64,000 bases of DNA. It comes from an uncultured Macellibacteroides sp. (GTDB taxonomy: Bacteria; Bacteroidota; Bacteroidia; Bacteroidales; Tannerellaceae). How positions within the stretch are numbered: position 1 is the stretch's first letter; each line of letters begins with the position of its first letter. Below are positions 24,978 to 33,928 of this stretch, one piece after another. Location: assembly GCF_963667135.1 (NCBI RefSeq), contig NZ_OY762974.1, positions 3,795,054-3,859,053 of the forward strand, given 5' to 3'. The notes below the pieces were generated by a model that made no database searches, had not been told where the DNA came from, and saw only the letters and a program-made list of their open reading frames with translations. A program made the position numbers and the translations under genes.

Positions 24978-26255
24978 ATGAGATTTGATGAATTAAATCT
25001 GGAAGATGAAGTCCTGGATGGTCTGGATGCCATGAACTTTCAGGAAACTACTCCCGTTCAGGAGTTGACCATTCCGGTTATTTTGGAAGGAAAAGATATT
25101 ATTGCCTGCGCACAAACCGGTACGGGTAAAACCGCAGCCTACGTGCTCCCTGTAATAAACGAATTAAGTAAGGGAAAACATCCGGCTAATGCAGTCAATG
25201 CAATTATAATGGCTCCCACCCGTGAGTTGGCTCAGCAAATAGATCAGCAAATAGAAGGGTTTACCTATTTTATTCCAGTGTCTGCCGTGGCTATTTACGG
25301 AGGTACCGATGGGGTGGCATGGGAACAGCAAAGCCGCGGATTAAAGATGGGTGCTGATATTGTTATTGCCACTCCTGGTCGATTGATTTCGCACCTCAAA
25401 TTGGGTGGAGTTGATTTATCTCAGGTTTCATTCTTTATTCTGGACGAAGCGGACCGTATGTTGGATATGGGATTCTTTGACGATATAATGTCGATACATA
25501 AGTTACTTCCACCAACCTGTCAGACTATCATGTTTTCGGCCACTATGCCTCCTAAAATACGAACGCTGGCTAAAACCATCCTGAAGGACCCAGAAGAAAT
25601 CAAAATTGCTATCTCCCGCCCTCCCGATTCCATCCTACAATCCGCATACGTTTGCTACGATAATCAAAAACTCCGCATTTTGGAAGATCTGTTTGCCAAA
25701 AGCAGGCCCCAGCGGGTTATCATCTTCTCTTCCTCTAAGTTAAAGGTAAAAGAACTGGCTTTCGCCATCAAACGGATGAAGTTTAATGTGGCAGCCATGC
25801 ACTCGGACCTCGAGCAGGCACAACGCGAAGAGGTAATGAAAGACTTTAAGAACGGACGTATTGATATTCTGGTAGCAACCGACATTGTTGCTCGTGGTAT
25901 AGATATTGACGACATAAAACTGGTTATTAATTTTGACATTCCTCACGATCCGGAAGACTATGTACACCGTATTGGTCGTACGGCCCGTGGAACCAACGGC
26001 GAAGGATTAGCCATTACGTTTGTTGCAGAACACGAACAGGCTCAGTTCTCGCGAATCGAAAAATTTCTGGAGAAAAGCATTTATAAGATACCTATTCCTC
26101 CCGAATTAGGAGAAGCTCCGGCTTACGAACCGGAAAAGCATCCCGAAAGCAGAGGCTTTAGACGCCCAGGAAGTGGTGGTGGAGACAAAGGCAAAGGAGG
26201 AGGTCGTCAAGGAGGCCGTCCGCATTTCAACAAAGGACCACGTCCTACCAAATAA
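24978..26255 (+). CDS. DEAD-box ATP-dependent RNA helicase
   Basis: A 425-aa helicase with every superfamily 2 motif: Q motif near residue 18, AQTGTGKT, APTRELAQQ, TPGR, DEAD, SAT and HRIGRTAR. The C-terminal tail from about residue 385 is Gly/Arg/Lys-rich (GGGDKGKGGGRQGGRP) and probably contacts RNA. It resembles the RhlE branch. Roles in ribosome assembly or cold adaptation are typical of the family but not shown here. A terminator follows. Confidence 0.95.
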   Translation: MRFDELNLEDEVLDGLDAMNFQETTPVQELTIPVILEGKDIIACAQTGTGKTAAYVLPVINELSKGKHPANAVNAIIMAPTRELAQQIDQQIEGFTYFIPVSAVAIYGGTDGVAWEQQSRGLKMGADIVIATPGRLISHLKLGGVDLSQVSFFILDEADRMLDMGFFDDIMSIHKLLPPTCQTIMFSATMPPKIRTLAKTILKDPEEIKIAISRPPDSILQSAYVCYDNQKLRILEDLFAKSRPQRVIIFSSSKLKVKELAFAIKRMKFNVAAMHSDLEQAQREEVMKDFKNGRIDILVATDIVARGIDIDDIKLVINFDIPHDPEDYVHRIGRTARGTNGEGLAITFVAEHEQAQFSRIEKFLEKSIYKIPIPPELGEAPAYEPEKHPESRGFRRPGSGGGDKGKGGGRQGGRPHFNKGPRPTK

Positions 26256-26269
26256 AACTAAATAAAAAT

Positions 26270-26310
26270 AAAGTCCCGAAGAATGTTTCAGATTCTCGGG
26301 ACTTTGTCTT
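26270..26310 (+). terminator. Rho-independent terminator of the DEAD-box helicase gene
   Basis: A 14-bp stem with one bulged A (26270-26284 with 26292-26305), a seven-base loop and a T-rich tail. Confidence 0.85.
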
Positions 26311-26403
26311 TTACTGAAAAAAAGGTTACAGTTTAGAATACGAATAAAAACTCTCTCCATTACACATTATTAGGGCGGTGTAAACCAAGTTCAGTACGAG
26401 TTT

Positions 26404-26486
26404 AAAAAGATATATCTTTCAATCTTAAAAGATATAAGGATCGAAGTTAAAAGATATATCTTTCCAAGCAAAAAGTATATACTTAT
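26404..26486. repeat. cluster of short palindromes
   Basis: The 14-base palindrome AAAGATATATCTTT occurs at 26406-26419 and again at 26450-26463. A degraded half copy lies between them, and a related palindrome AAGTATATACTT is at 26473-26484. A similar palindrome recurs near 49968. The rest of the gap from 26311 to 26669 is AT-rich with nothing else recognisable. Confidence 0.6.
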
Positions 26487-26669
26487 TTTGAAGACTCCCT
26501 CTATTTAATGCGACTCATTTACTTTTTACAATTTCCTTTCTACTAATACTGCTCATTAAATTGATGCAGAATAATAAATAAACATTATTTAACATCATGC
26601 AAAATATATGCATACCAGCAAGTTAAATGAATACATGAAGAAAAATGCACAAACAAGTCCACAAAAGGC

Positions 26670-26699
26670 TTGCAGGGTAAAGAAAAATGTCTACTTTTG
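26670..26699 (+). promoter_or_regulatory. promoter of the SRP RNA-tRNA-Thr transcript
   Basis: TTG at 26670-26672, a 19-nt spacer and TACTTTTG at 26692-26699: a near-ideal Bacteroidetes promoter starting transcription at the SRP RNA 5' end. Confidence 0.75.
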
Positions 26700-26702
26700 C
26701 AC

Positions 26703-26803
26703 CCGGGTAAGTCCTACACGGCATGCTCCCTCGGAATCCCCCAGGGCTTGATCGCAGCAAGGGTACTTGGTTGTAGCGGCGCGATGTAGTAAGCTTACCC
26801 ACC
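26703..26803 (+). ncRNA. ffs: signal recognition particle RNA (small bacterial type)
   Basis: About 100 nt. The terminal stem GGGTAAG (26705-26711) pairs with CTTACCC (26794-26800). The apical region has CCAGGGCTTGATCGCAGCAAGGG, which holds the GCAGCAAGG side of the conserved internal loop. The 3' side GGCGCGATGTAGTAAGC matches the GATGTAG stretch of 4.5S RNA. It binds Ffh and guides membrane-protein targeting. It is recognised by motif; no covariance search was run. Confidence 0.8.
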
Positions 26804-26804
26804 T

Positions 26805-26878
26805 GCCTCTTTAGCTCAGTTGGCCAGAGCACGTGATTTGTAATCTCGGGGTCGTTGGTTCGAATCCGACAAGAGGCT
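26805..26878 (+). tRNA. tRNA-Thr, anticodon TGT
   Basis: A 74-nt cloverleaf. The acceptor stem is GCCTCTT with AAGAGGC, the D-arm GCTCAGTTGGCCAGAGC, the anticodon TGT at 26839-26841 in a seven-base loop, and the T-arm GTTGG-TTCGAAT-CCGAC. CCA is not encoded. The anticodon stem has one U-U mismatch in the middle (26834 with 26846). It begins one base after the SRP RNA, so both likely come from one precursor. Confidence 0.96.
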
Positions 26879-26881
26879 CAG

Positions 26882-26912
26882 AAAGGAAGCTTGAATAAAG
26901 CTTCCTTTTTTT
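26882..26912 (+). terminator. Rho-independent terminator after tRNA-Thr
   Basis: An 11-bp stem (26882-26892 with 26898-26908) and a run of T residues. Confidence 0.92.
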
Positions 26913-26948
26913 TATTTCCAAAATTCTGAATATATCCTGCAAAAGAAT

Positions 26949-26956
26949 TAATTTTG
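26949..26956 (+). promoter_or_regulatory. -7 promoter element for the DUF4199 operon
   Basis: TAATTTTG, 29 nt before the ATG at 26986. Confidence 0.55.
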
Positions 26957-26985
26957 CTGTGACGAATAAGTAAACGTAATATATC

Positions 26986-27540
26986 ATGAATGAAAACAAA
27001 GACTACTTACTGAAAGGAGCAATGGCCTATGGTATGTCGTTCGGGATATTCTGGGTTTTTAAATACGTGTTTTTCATCTTAAGCATGCAAGTTGCCTTTT
27101 TAGGAGTTGTTTACTGGGGAATGAGCGTAACTGTTCCTTATCTTGCCTATATTCTATCAAAAAAATACAAACAGGTTATCGGCGGTCGCATTAGCTTCTT
27201 CCACGCATGGCAGTTTGGTATGCTTCTCTATTTTTTCGCCGCACTTATTGTTTCGCTGGTTCACTACATATTTTACCAGTATTTAGCGCCGGCCGATTAT
27301 ATCGCGAACTCATATAAGCAGGCCATCGAAATGATGAAGTCGGCCAATATGGATAGTTCCATAATAGAAGCTCTCCAAAACATGGAGACACCAAACGCTA
27401 TTAGTATGACAATTCAGGGGATTTTCAACAACATAATGTATGGCATTGTTTTGGCGATACCAGTAGCTGCAATTGTATGCCGCGGAAACAACTCCTCCGA
27501 ATCACCCAAACAAGAGAATACAGATAACACGATCGAATAA
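26986..27540 (+). CDS. DUF4199 membrane protein
   Basis: A 184-aa inner-membrane protein with four hydrophobic segments (about residues 16-34, 40-58, 78-98 and 145-163). It carries the family pattern ISFFHAWQFGMLLYFFAALI. DUF4199 proteins are common in Bacteroidetes, often beside a dolichol-phosphate-mannose-synthase-like glycosyltransferase, exactly as here. Function is unknown. Its stop overlaps the next start (TAATG). Confidence 0.88.
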   Translation: MNENKDYLLKGAMAYGMSFGIFWVFKYVFFILSMQVAFLGVVYWGMSVTVPYLAYILSKKYKQVIGGRISFFHAWQFGMLLYFFAALIVSLVHYIFYQYLAPADYIANSYKQAIEMMKSANMDSSIIEALQNMETPNAISMTIQGIFNNIMYGIVLAIPVAAIVCRGNNSSESPKQENTDNTIE

Positions 27541-28487
27541 TGGACATATCAGTAGTAATTCCGTTGTATAATGAAGCCGAATCTCTTCCGGAGCTTTATG
27601 CCTGGATAGAACGCGTTATGAAAGCCAACAACTTCTCCTACGAAGTTATATTTGTGAACGATGGAAGTACAGACAACTCGTGGGAAGTAATAGAGGGACT
27701 CAAAAAAAGATCTCCTTTTGTAAAAGGAGTCAAGTTTCGGAGGAACTACGGAAAATCGCCAGGTCTTCATTGTGGATTCGAGCGTGCAGAAGGCGATGTT
27801 ATTATCACCATGGATGCCGATCTGCAAGATAGTCCGGACGAAATACCCGAACTATACCGCATGGTAATGGAAGAAGATTACGATGTTGTATCTGGCTGGA
27901 AGAAGAAAAGATATGACCCCATAACAAAAACCGTACCCACAAAACTATTTAATGCCACTGCGCGCAAATTTTCCGGCATCAAACTGCACGATTTTAATTG
28001 CGGTTTAAAGGCATATAAAAATATTGTTGTCAAGAATATTGAGGTGTATAATGATATGCACCGTTACATCCCCTACCTGGCCAAGATTGCTGGATTCAAT
28101 AAGATTGGAGAAAAGGTAGTACAGCATCAGGCTCGCAAATACGGAACAACCAAATTCGGTTTAAGTCGTTTTGTAAACGGCTATCTGGATTTGATTACCC
28201 TTTGGTTTACTTCCCGATTTGGAAAGAAACCCATGCATTTTTTTGGTCTTTGGGGAAGTGTCATGTTTTTTATTGGCTTTATAGCGCTGGTTGTTGTGTT
28301 AGGCATGAAAATGGCGTCACTCTATGCTGGAGATCCGCTGCCTCTTGTTACCAGCTCACCCTATTTTTATATATCGCTTACGGCTATGATTCTGGGAACT
28401 CAGCTATTTCTGGCAGGATTCCTTGGCGAATTAATCTCCCGTAGCGATTCTAAGCGCAATCATTATAAAATTGAAGCTGAGATATGA
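27540..28487 (+). CDS. GT2 glycosyltransferase, DPM1/GtrB-like, membrane-anchored
   Basis: A 315-aa enzyme with an N-terminal GT-A domain: SVVIPLYNEAESLPELYAWI, nucleotide-binding NDGSTDNSWEV and the metal-binding DAD in TMDADLQDSPDEIP. Two C-terminal membrane helices (about residues 232-258 and 270-295) anchor it. Such enzymes usually transfer a sugar from a nucleotide donor to undecaprenyl phosphate. The exact sugar is unknown. It overlaps both neighbours by one and four bases, so it is translationally coupled in a four-gene operon. Confidence 0.92.
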   Translation: MDISVVIPLYNEAESLPELYAWIERVMKANNFSYEVIFVNDGSTDNSWEVIEGLKKRSPFVKGVKFRRNYGKSPGLHCGFERAEGDVIITMDADLQDSPDEIPELYRMVMEEDYDVVSGWKKKRYDPITKTVPTKLFNATARKFSGIKLHDFNCGLKAYKNIVVKNIEVYNDMHRYIPYLAKIAGFNKIGEKVVQHQARKYGTTKFGLSRFVNGYLDLITLWFTSRFGKKPMHFFGLWGSVMFFIGFIALVVVLGMKMASLYAGDPLPLVTSSPYFYISLTAMILGTQLFLAGFLGELISRSDSKRNHYKIEAEI

Positions 28488-29011
28488 AATTTCTGGATCT
28501 GGCAACCAAACGATGTTCCATTCGTCAGTACGCATCTACTCCTGTAGAAATAGAGAAACTGGAATATATACTTGAAGCGGCAAGACTTTCGCCCTCTGCC
28601 GTAAACTTTCAGCCGTGGACTTTTATCGTTGTACAGCAAGAAGAAGGACGCTTGAAACTTCAGACTTGCTATTCCCGCGAATGGTTTAAGTCTGCACCCG
28701 TATATATTATCGTATGCGGTAATCACGAGCAGTCATGGAAACGCCCGTCCGACGGAAAAGATTACCTTGACGTAGATGCAGCCATCGCGGCAGAGCATAT
28801 TTGTCTGGCGGCTACAGAACAAGAACTTGGCTCTTGCTGGGTATGTAACTTTAGCGTAGAATTATGTCATAGTAGTTTTGGCCTTCCCGAAACTGTAGAA
28901 CCGATAGCCCTCATTCCTTTAGGTTATCCGGAAGAGCCTTCTTTATTTGAACAATCACCAAAGAAACGTAAAGGAATAATCGAAGTCGTTAAATGGGAAA
29001 AGTATTGCTGA
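28484..29011 (+). CDS. nitroreductase family protein
   Basis: A 175-aa FMN-dependent oxidoreductase. RCSIRQYASTPVEIEKL and ARLSPSAVNFQPWTFIVV are the FMN-phosphate and ring-binding regions of the family; SCWVCNF and PLGYPEEP close the domain. These proteins dimerise and reduce nitro compounds, quinones or flavins with NAD(P)H. The physiological substrate is unknown. It overlaps the glycosyltransferase by four bases (ATGA). Confidence 0.93.
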   Translation: MKFLDLATKRCSIRQYASTPVEIEKLEYILEAARLSPSAVNFQPWTFIVVQQEEGRLKLQTCYSREWFKSAPVYIIVCGNHEQSWKRPSDGKDYLDVDAAIAAEHICLAATEQELGSCWVCNFSVELCHSSFGLPETVEPIALIPLGYPEEPSLFEQSPKKRKGIIEVVKWEKYC

Positions 29012-29012
29012 T

Positions 29013-29579
29013 ATGTATTTTATTGAGATTATTTTATTGGCAGTAGGTCTTTCCATGGATAGTTTAGCGGCGTCTGTAACAACAGGTTCAGTAATTAAGG
29101 ATTTTAAAGCATGCCATGTTTTCCGTATCGCGTTTATCATGGCTGTATTTCAGGCAGGAATGACCTTGATAGGTTATTACGCCGGTATAAGCTTTACAAC
29201 CTATATCTGCTCGTTCGACCATTGGATCGCTTTCTTTTTGCTTCTTTACATTGGAGGTAAAATGGTGTACGAAGATCTAAATGGAAATGAAGACGAAGAA
29301 GAGTGTAAAAACAATCCACTTTGTAATAAAACGATTTGCGGACTGGCTATAGCGACTAGCATTGATGCCTTGGCTGTAGGGATCTCGCTGGCGCTGATTA
29401 GCTCGGAAATTATGCTCCAGGCAACTACAATAGGATTGGTAACTTTTGCTTTTTCCGCATTTGGTGTATATTTTGGAGGAAAGTTTGGCAGACGAGTAAA
29501 CCTCAGGTTCGAACTAACCGGCGGTTTGATTCTTGTCATTATCGGATTTAAAATTCTTATCGAACATCTCTTTTTCTAA
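29013..29579 (+). CDS. mntP: manganese efflux pump MntP
   Basis: A 188-aa inner-membrane protein with six hydrophobic segments in two repeats of three. The repeats carry GLSMDSLAASVTTG and ATSIDALAVGISLAL, whose acidic residues coordinate Mn(II) in the DUF204/MntP family. An acidic and cysteine-containing loop (NGNEDEEECKNNPLCNK) joins the halves. It exports manganese and so protects from Mn excess. It begins one base after the nitroreductase stop. No yybP-ykoY riboswitch is visible upstream, as the gene lies within an operon. Confidence 0.94.
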   Translation: MYFIEIILLAVGLSMDSLAASVTTGSVIKDFKACHVFRIAFIMAVFQAGMTLIGYYAGISFTTYICSFDHWIAFFLLLYIGGKMVYEDLNGNEDEEECKNNPLCNKTICGLAIATSIDALAVGISLALISSEIMLQATTIGLVTFAFSAFGVYFGGKFGRRVNLRFELTGGLILVIIGFKILIEHLFF

Positions 29580-29633
29580 AAAAACCGTTACCTTAGCGAC
29601 CAGTCTCAGTTCTATTATTAAACCATAAATCAT

Positions 29634-31364
29634 ATGAAAAGCCAACAATTACGAAAGCTTGCACCCGAGCTGGATTCGCTTCGTCTGGGAAGTGGATGGA
29701 GCATAGACGATCTTCAAAAACCCCAAATAATTGTAGAAAGTAGCTACGGACATAGTCATCCCGGTAGTGCTCACCTCAATTTGTTGGTTGATGAAGCCGG
29801 CAAAGGAATAAAAGACAGTGGCGGAAAAGCTGCTAACTACTATGTAACCGATATTTGTGATGGCGAGGCCCAAGGACACGATGGGATGAATTATTCGCTT
29901 GTTTCCAGAGATATCATGGCTGCCATGATTGAAATCCACATAAAAGCCACTCCCTTCGATGCCGGAGTGTTTATCACCAGTTGCGATAAATCGGTTCCTG
30001 CACATCTTATGGCCATAGCCCGGTTAAATATGCCTGCCCTGCTTATGCCTGGAGGCATTATGAAGGCTGGTCCCAATCTGCTTACGCTCGAACAAATAGG
30101 GAAATACAACGCGCTGCACGCTCGAAAAGAAATTACGGATGAGCAGTTCATGAACTATAAACGTGATGCTTGTCCTGACTGTGGTGCCTGTTCGTTTATG
30201 GGTACAGCCTCCACCATGCAAATTATGGGTGAAGCATTGGGTATGGCTTTACCCGGCACCGCCTTGATTCCAACAAATTCGCACTATCTGAAAGATGCAG
30301 CTCGAGCAGCTGGCGAAAGAGCCTTCGGATTAGCTACCGAGCAGCTCAGGCCTTCGGATATTATGACTATTGAAGCCTTTGAAAACGCCATCATGGTACA
30401 TGCGGCCATTGCCGGATCCAGCAACAGTCTTCTTCATCTTCCTGCCATTGCCCACGAATTAGGCATCGATTTGCGTCCGGAACTGTTCGACAAGATTCAT
30501 CGTAAAATTCCTTATTTGCTGAATATACGTCCCAGTGGTTTCTGGCCAGGTGAGTATTTCTGGTATGCCGGAGGCGTTCCTGCCATCATGGAAGAAATTA
30601 AAGAGTTTTTACACCTCAATATTCTAACGGTATCAGGCAAGACTGTAGGTGAGAATCTGGAAACAATGCGAAACCGGGGTTTTTACGAAGGTTGCCACAA
30701 AAACCTAGTTGGTCTGGGTGTAAAAGCGCGGGATATTATTAAGCCGATAGATAATCCTATCCGTGCGGAAGGAGCAATTGCAATATTGAAAGGGAATTTG
30801 GCTCCCGAAGGAGCAGTCGTTAAACATTCTGCCGTATCTCCCAAGCTGATGCAGGTTACATTGAAAGCCAAGGTATTTGACTGCGAAGAAGATGCGATGA
30901 AAGCAGTCATTGAGAAGCAAATTCAACCAGGTGAAGCCGTTTTTATCCGCTACGAGGGACCTAAAGGCAGCGGTATGCCGGAGATGTTTTACACGACTGA
31001 AGCCATTGCATCCGATCCTTTGCTTATCGAAACAGTCGCTCTTATTACCGATGGACGCTTTTCGGGAGCTACCCGTGGACCAGCAATCGGTCACGTTTCG
31101 CCCGAGGCCAGTGAAGGGGGTCCGATCGCTCTTGTAGAAGACGGCGATTTAATTAGTATCGATATCCCCGCACGCACACTCAATATTGTTGGAGTAAAAG
31201 GAGAATTGATAGCTTCCGAAACCATAACACTGATACTTGCAGAAAGGAAAAGTAACTGGATAGCCCCTGTATCCAAACACAACCATGGCATATTGCAGGT
31301 ATATACCCGTAACTGCGTTTCCCCGATGAAAGGGGCCTATATGGAGGACAATAGACATGAGTGA
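29634..31364 (+). CDS. IlvD/Edd family dehydratase, probably for a sugar acid
   Basis: A 576-aa Fe-S dehydratase. The cluster and metal residues sit in DICDGEAQGHDGM, ITSCDKSVPAHLM and CPDCGACSFMGTASTMQ. DGRFSGATRGPAIGHVSPEA is the C-terminal signature. True IlvD (dihydroxy-acid dehydratase) and sugar-acid dehydratases (gluconate, xylonate) share these motifs. The overlapping GntP-type permease gene argues for an aldonate-type substrate. That is context-based inference; valine/isoleucine synthesis genes are absent nearby. Confidence 0.88.
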   Translation: MKSQQLRKLAPELDSLRLGSGWSIDDLQKPQIIVESSYGHSHPGSAHLNLLVDEAGKGIKDSGGKAANYYVTDICDGEAQGHDGMNYSLVSRDIMAAMIEIHIKATPFDAGVFITSCDKSVPAHLMAIARLNMPALLMPGGIMKAGPNLLTLEQIGKYNALHARKEITDEQFMNYKRDACPDCGACSFMGTASTMQIMGEALGMALPGTALIPTNSHYLKDAARAAGERAFGLATEQLRPSDIMTIEAFENAIMVHAAIAGSSNSLLHLPAIAHELGIDLRPELFDKIHRKIPYLLNIRPSGFWPGEYFWYAGGVPAIMEEIKEFLHLNILTVSGKTVGENLETMRNRGFYEGCHKNLVGLGVKARDIIKPIDNPIRAEGAIAILKGNLAPEGAVVKHSAVSPKLMQVTLKAKVFDCEEDAMKAVIEKQIQPGEAVFIRYEGPKGSGMPEMFYTTEAIASDPLLIETVALITDGRFSGATRGPAIGHVSPEASEGGPIALVEDGDLISIDIPARTLNIVGVKGELIASETITLILAERKSNWIAPVSKHNHGILQVYTRNCVSPMKGAYMEDNRHE

Positions 31365-32724
31365 ATCGGCACACTTAATTCTGGTAACGCTGCTTTCAAT
31401 TGGGTTACTGTTATTTTTGGTACTCCGTATAAAGTTACATCCTTTTCTGTCGTTGCTAATCACTGCCATGTTTCTGGGAGTAACGTCGGGAATGCCATTG
31501 AGCAAAGTAACAGCTGCCATTCAAACTGGTTTAGGGGGAACATTAGGCTTTGTAGCCACAGTTGTAGGTATTGGAGGCATCTTTGGTCAGATTCTGGAAG
31601 CCTCCGGAGGTACAGAATCAATTGCTAAAGCACTCATTAAACGGTTCGGCAAAGACAAAGCCAACTGGAGCCTATGCATAGCGGGATTTCTGATTGCCAT
31701 CCCAGTATACTTTGATGTTGGATTTATAATCCTCGTTCCGGTAGTGTATGCGCTTGCCAAAGACACCAAACGATCAACGCTCTTCTACGCCATTCCGCTG
31801 CTGGCAGGACTGGCTGTAACTCATACCTTCGTGCCTCCTACTCCCGGACCGGTTGCTGTTGCCGATATGCTTGGAGCCGATTTGGGCTGGGTTATCCTAA
31901 TCGGATCCATTATAGGTCTGCCTGTTGCCATCCTTGCAGGTCCGGTGTTTGGAACCTATATCTCAAAAAGAATAAATGTAGCACCACCGCAGCATATGAT
32001 GGATGAGCTTAGCAAAAACGAATCGGAAGCAAAGGCTACCCTCCCCTCCTTTGCTGCTGTGGCAAGCATCATTGGAACACCTTTACTGCTGATGATATTC
32101 AAATCATTCGTAGAGCTCTTTATAAAGCTCGGATACATGCAGAAAGGATTGCTTTATGATATTTCTGTATTTATAGGACATCCTTTTACCGCATTGATTT
32201 TAGCAACCCTGATGGCGGCCTATTTCCTTGGAACGCGCAGAGGATATACACGTAAACAATTACTAGACGTAAGTTCGAAAGCTCTAGCGCCTGCAGGGAT
32301 GATTATACTAATTATCGGAGCCGGAGGGGCTTTTAAGGAAATGCTTATCGAAAGTGGCGTGGGTAATGTTCTGGCAGAGACCATTTCATCAACGAAACTC
32401 CCTCCCATCGTTCTTGCCTTTGTTATTGCCGCTGCTGTTAGAGTTACATTAGGCTCTGCCACAGTATCAATGATTACCGCTGCCGGTATAATTGGTCCGA
32501 TTCTGGGTGCCTACAACCTCTCCGAGATACATCTGGCCCTAATCGTAATTTCCATTGCTTCGGGTGCAACCATACTGTCTCATGTAAATGACAGCGGTTT
32601 CTGGCTCGTGGGGAAATACCTGGGATTAACAGAGATGCAGACTTTACGGTCGTGGACTGTAATGGAAACAATTGTTGCTTTGGGCGGATTTTTAATAGCT
32701 TTGGTTATAAGTTTTTTTGTATAA
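31357..32724 (+). CDS. GntP-family gluconate-type permease
   Basis: A 455-aa inner-membrane transporter with about 12 hydrophobic segments. ILEASGGTESIAKALIKRFG, HTFVPPTPGPVAVADMLGAD and SATVSMITAAGIIGPIL are typical of the GntP family (gluconate and related sugar acids, proton symport). It overlaps the dehydratase by eight bases and is clearly cotranscribed with it. Together they would import and dehydrate one substrate. Confidence 0.93.
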   Translation: MSESAHLILVTLLSIGLLLFLVLRIKLHPFLSLLITAMFLGVTSGMPLSKVTAAIQTGLGGTLGFVATVVGIGGIFGQILEASGGTESIAKALIKRFGKDKANWSLCIAGFLIAIPVYFDVGFIILVPVVYALAKDTKRSTLFYAIPLLAGLAVTHTFVPPTPGPVAVADMLGADLGWVILIGSIIGLPVAILAGPVFGTYISKRINVAPPQHMMDELSKNESEAKATLPSFAAVASIIGTPLLLMIFKSFVELFIKLGYMQKGLLYDISVFIGHPFTALILATLMAAYFLGTRRGYTRKQLLDVSSKALAPAGMIILIIGAGGAFKEMLIESGVGNVLAETISSTKLPPIVLAFVIAAAVRVTLGSATVSMITAAGIIGPILGAYNLSEIHLALIVISIASGATILSHVNDSGFWLVGKYLGLTEMQTLRSWTVMETIVALGGFLIALVISFFV

Positions 32725-32758
32725 TATAAACTACGGATGAAATGAAAACATTATTTTA

Positions 32759-32766
32759 TACCTTTG
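32759..32766 (+). promoter_or_regulatory. -7 promoter element for apbE
   Basis: TACCTTTG, 21 nt before the ATG at 32788. It shows that apbE can be expressed separately from the permease. Confidence 0.65.
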
Positions 32767-32787
32767 CAAGGAAAATAGTAAATTTGT

Positions 32788-33819
32788 ATGAATAAATATA
32801 TTTCCTTATTCGCAGGCGTTTGGATGATCTTCATCCTTACTGCCTGCACAGGCAAGAAAGAATATTTCGAAGATAGTGGTACTGTATTTCATACCCTGTA
32901 TCATATCAAATACGAAGCCCCCCAACTTCTTACCGAAAAAATAGATGCAGAACTTCAGCAATTTAATTTTTCACTGAATCCTTTCAATCAAAACTCCATT
33001 ATTGCCAAGGTAAATCAGAACCAGGCTGTAGAAGTTGACCCTTGGTTTAAAGAAGTCTTTAACAAAGCGATGGAGGTATCTGCTGTAACTGATGGCGTTT
33101 TTGATATTACCTGCGCTCCAATGGTTAATCTGTGGGGATTCGGATTTAATAAAATGGACAGTGTTACTCCGCAAATGATAGATAGCATTAAGACTTTCGT
33201 TGGCTATCAGAAAATACGTATTGAAGGAAATAAAGTAATTAAACAAGATCCGCGGGTTCTGCTTAACTGCTCTGCTATTGCCAAAGGATATGCTTGTGAT
33301 GTAGTTGCCCGTTTACTTGAAAAGGAAGGTATCGAAAATTACATGGTAGAAATAGGCGGCGAAGTAACCATGAAAGGGGTAAATGCCAAAGGCGACTGCT
33401 GGCGTATTGGCATTAACAAACCGGAAGATGAAACCACGGGAATGAAAAATGAAGTTGAAGAAGTGGTACAGCTTTGTAAAAAAGGGGGTATTGCTACCTC
33501 TGGCAACTACCGTAATTATTACGTGAAAGATGGCAAAAAGTATGCTCACACCATAGATCCCCGAACAGGATATCCCGCTCAACAGGATATCCTCAGTGCA
33601 ACTATTGTTGCAGCCGACTGCATGACAGCCGACGCGTATGCTACCGCATTTATGGCCATGGGTACAACCGAAGCCCGAAAAGTAGCAGCTAAGGTTCCTG
33701 ATATTGAGTATTATATCATTTATACCGATTCTATAGGAAATCATCAGATTGAATACTCTAAGGGAATGATTCCTTTTCTTCCAAATCGCCAGCAACTAGC
33801 CATATTAGAAAACCCTTGA
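32788..33819 (+). CDS. apbE: FAD:protein FMN transferase, lipoprotein
   Basis: Attaches FMN covalently to Thr or Ser of target flavoproteins such as the NqrB/NqrC and RnfG/RnfD subunits. The 343-aa protein has a lipobox (LTAC, near residue 20), so it acts in the periplasm. NCSAIAKGYACDVVARLL, VEIGGEVTMKGVNAKG, YAHTIDPRTGYPAQ and TADAYATAFMAMGT are the ApbE motifs, including the Mg ligands. No rnf or nqr genes are nearby; they would lie elsewhere. Confidence 0.95.
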   Translation: MNKYISLFAGVWMIFILTACTGKKEYFEDSGTVFHTLYHIKYEAPQLLTEKIDAELQQFNFSLNPFNQNSIIAKVNQNQAVEVDPWFKEVFNKAMEVSAVTDGVFDITCAPMVNLWGFGFNKMDSVTPQMIDSIKTFVGYQKIRIEGNKVIKQDPRVLLNCSAIAKGYACDVVARLLEKEGIENYMVEIGGEVTMKGVNAKGDCWRIGINKPEDETTGMKNEVEEVVQLCKKGGIATSGNYRNYYVKDGKKYAHTIDPRTGYPAQQDILSATIVAADCMTADAYATAFMAMGTTEARKVAAKVPDIEYYIIYTDSIGNHQIEYSKGMIPFLPNRQQLAILENP

Positions 33820-33848
33820 TTAAAGGCTCATAATTCTAAATATTTTTT

Positions 33849-33856
33849 TATATTTG
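33849..33856 (+). promoter_or_regulatory. -7 promoter element for the tandem histidine kinases
   Basis: TATATTTG, 72 nt before the GTG start at 33929. Confidence 0.55.
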
Positions 33857-33928
33857 CAAACAGAGCTAAATAGAAAAGTTATACTCTGAGCTGGATTACA
33901 ACAAAAAACAAACAGATAGATTATTGAC

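Noticed and set aside
26623-26999. Two minus-strand open frames of 60-70 codons over the SRP RNA and tRNA region
   Set aside because: They are antisense to the SRP RNA and tRNA-Thr; the 'VGFEPTTPRL' type peptide is a well-known artefact of translating tRNA antisense.
29013-29579. yybP-ykoY manganese riboswitch before mntP
   Set aside because: The gene starts one base after the nitroreductase stop, leaving no room for one, and none is visible ahead of the operon.
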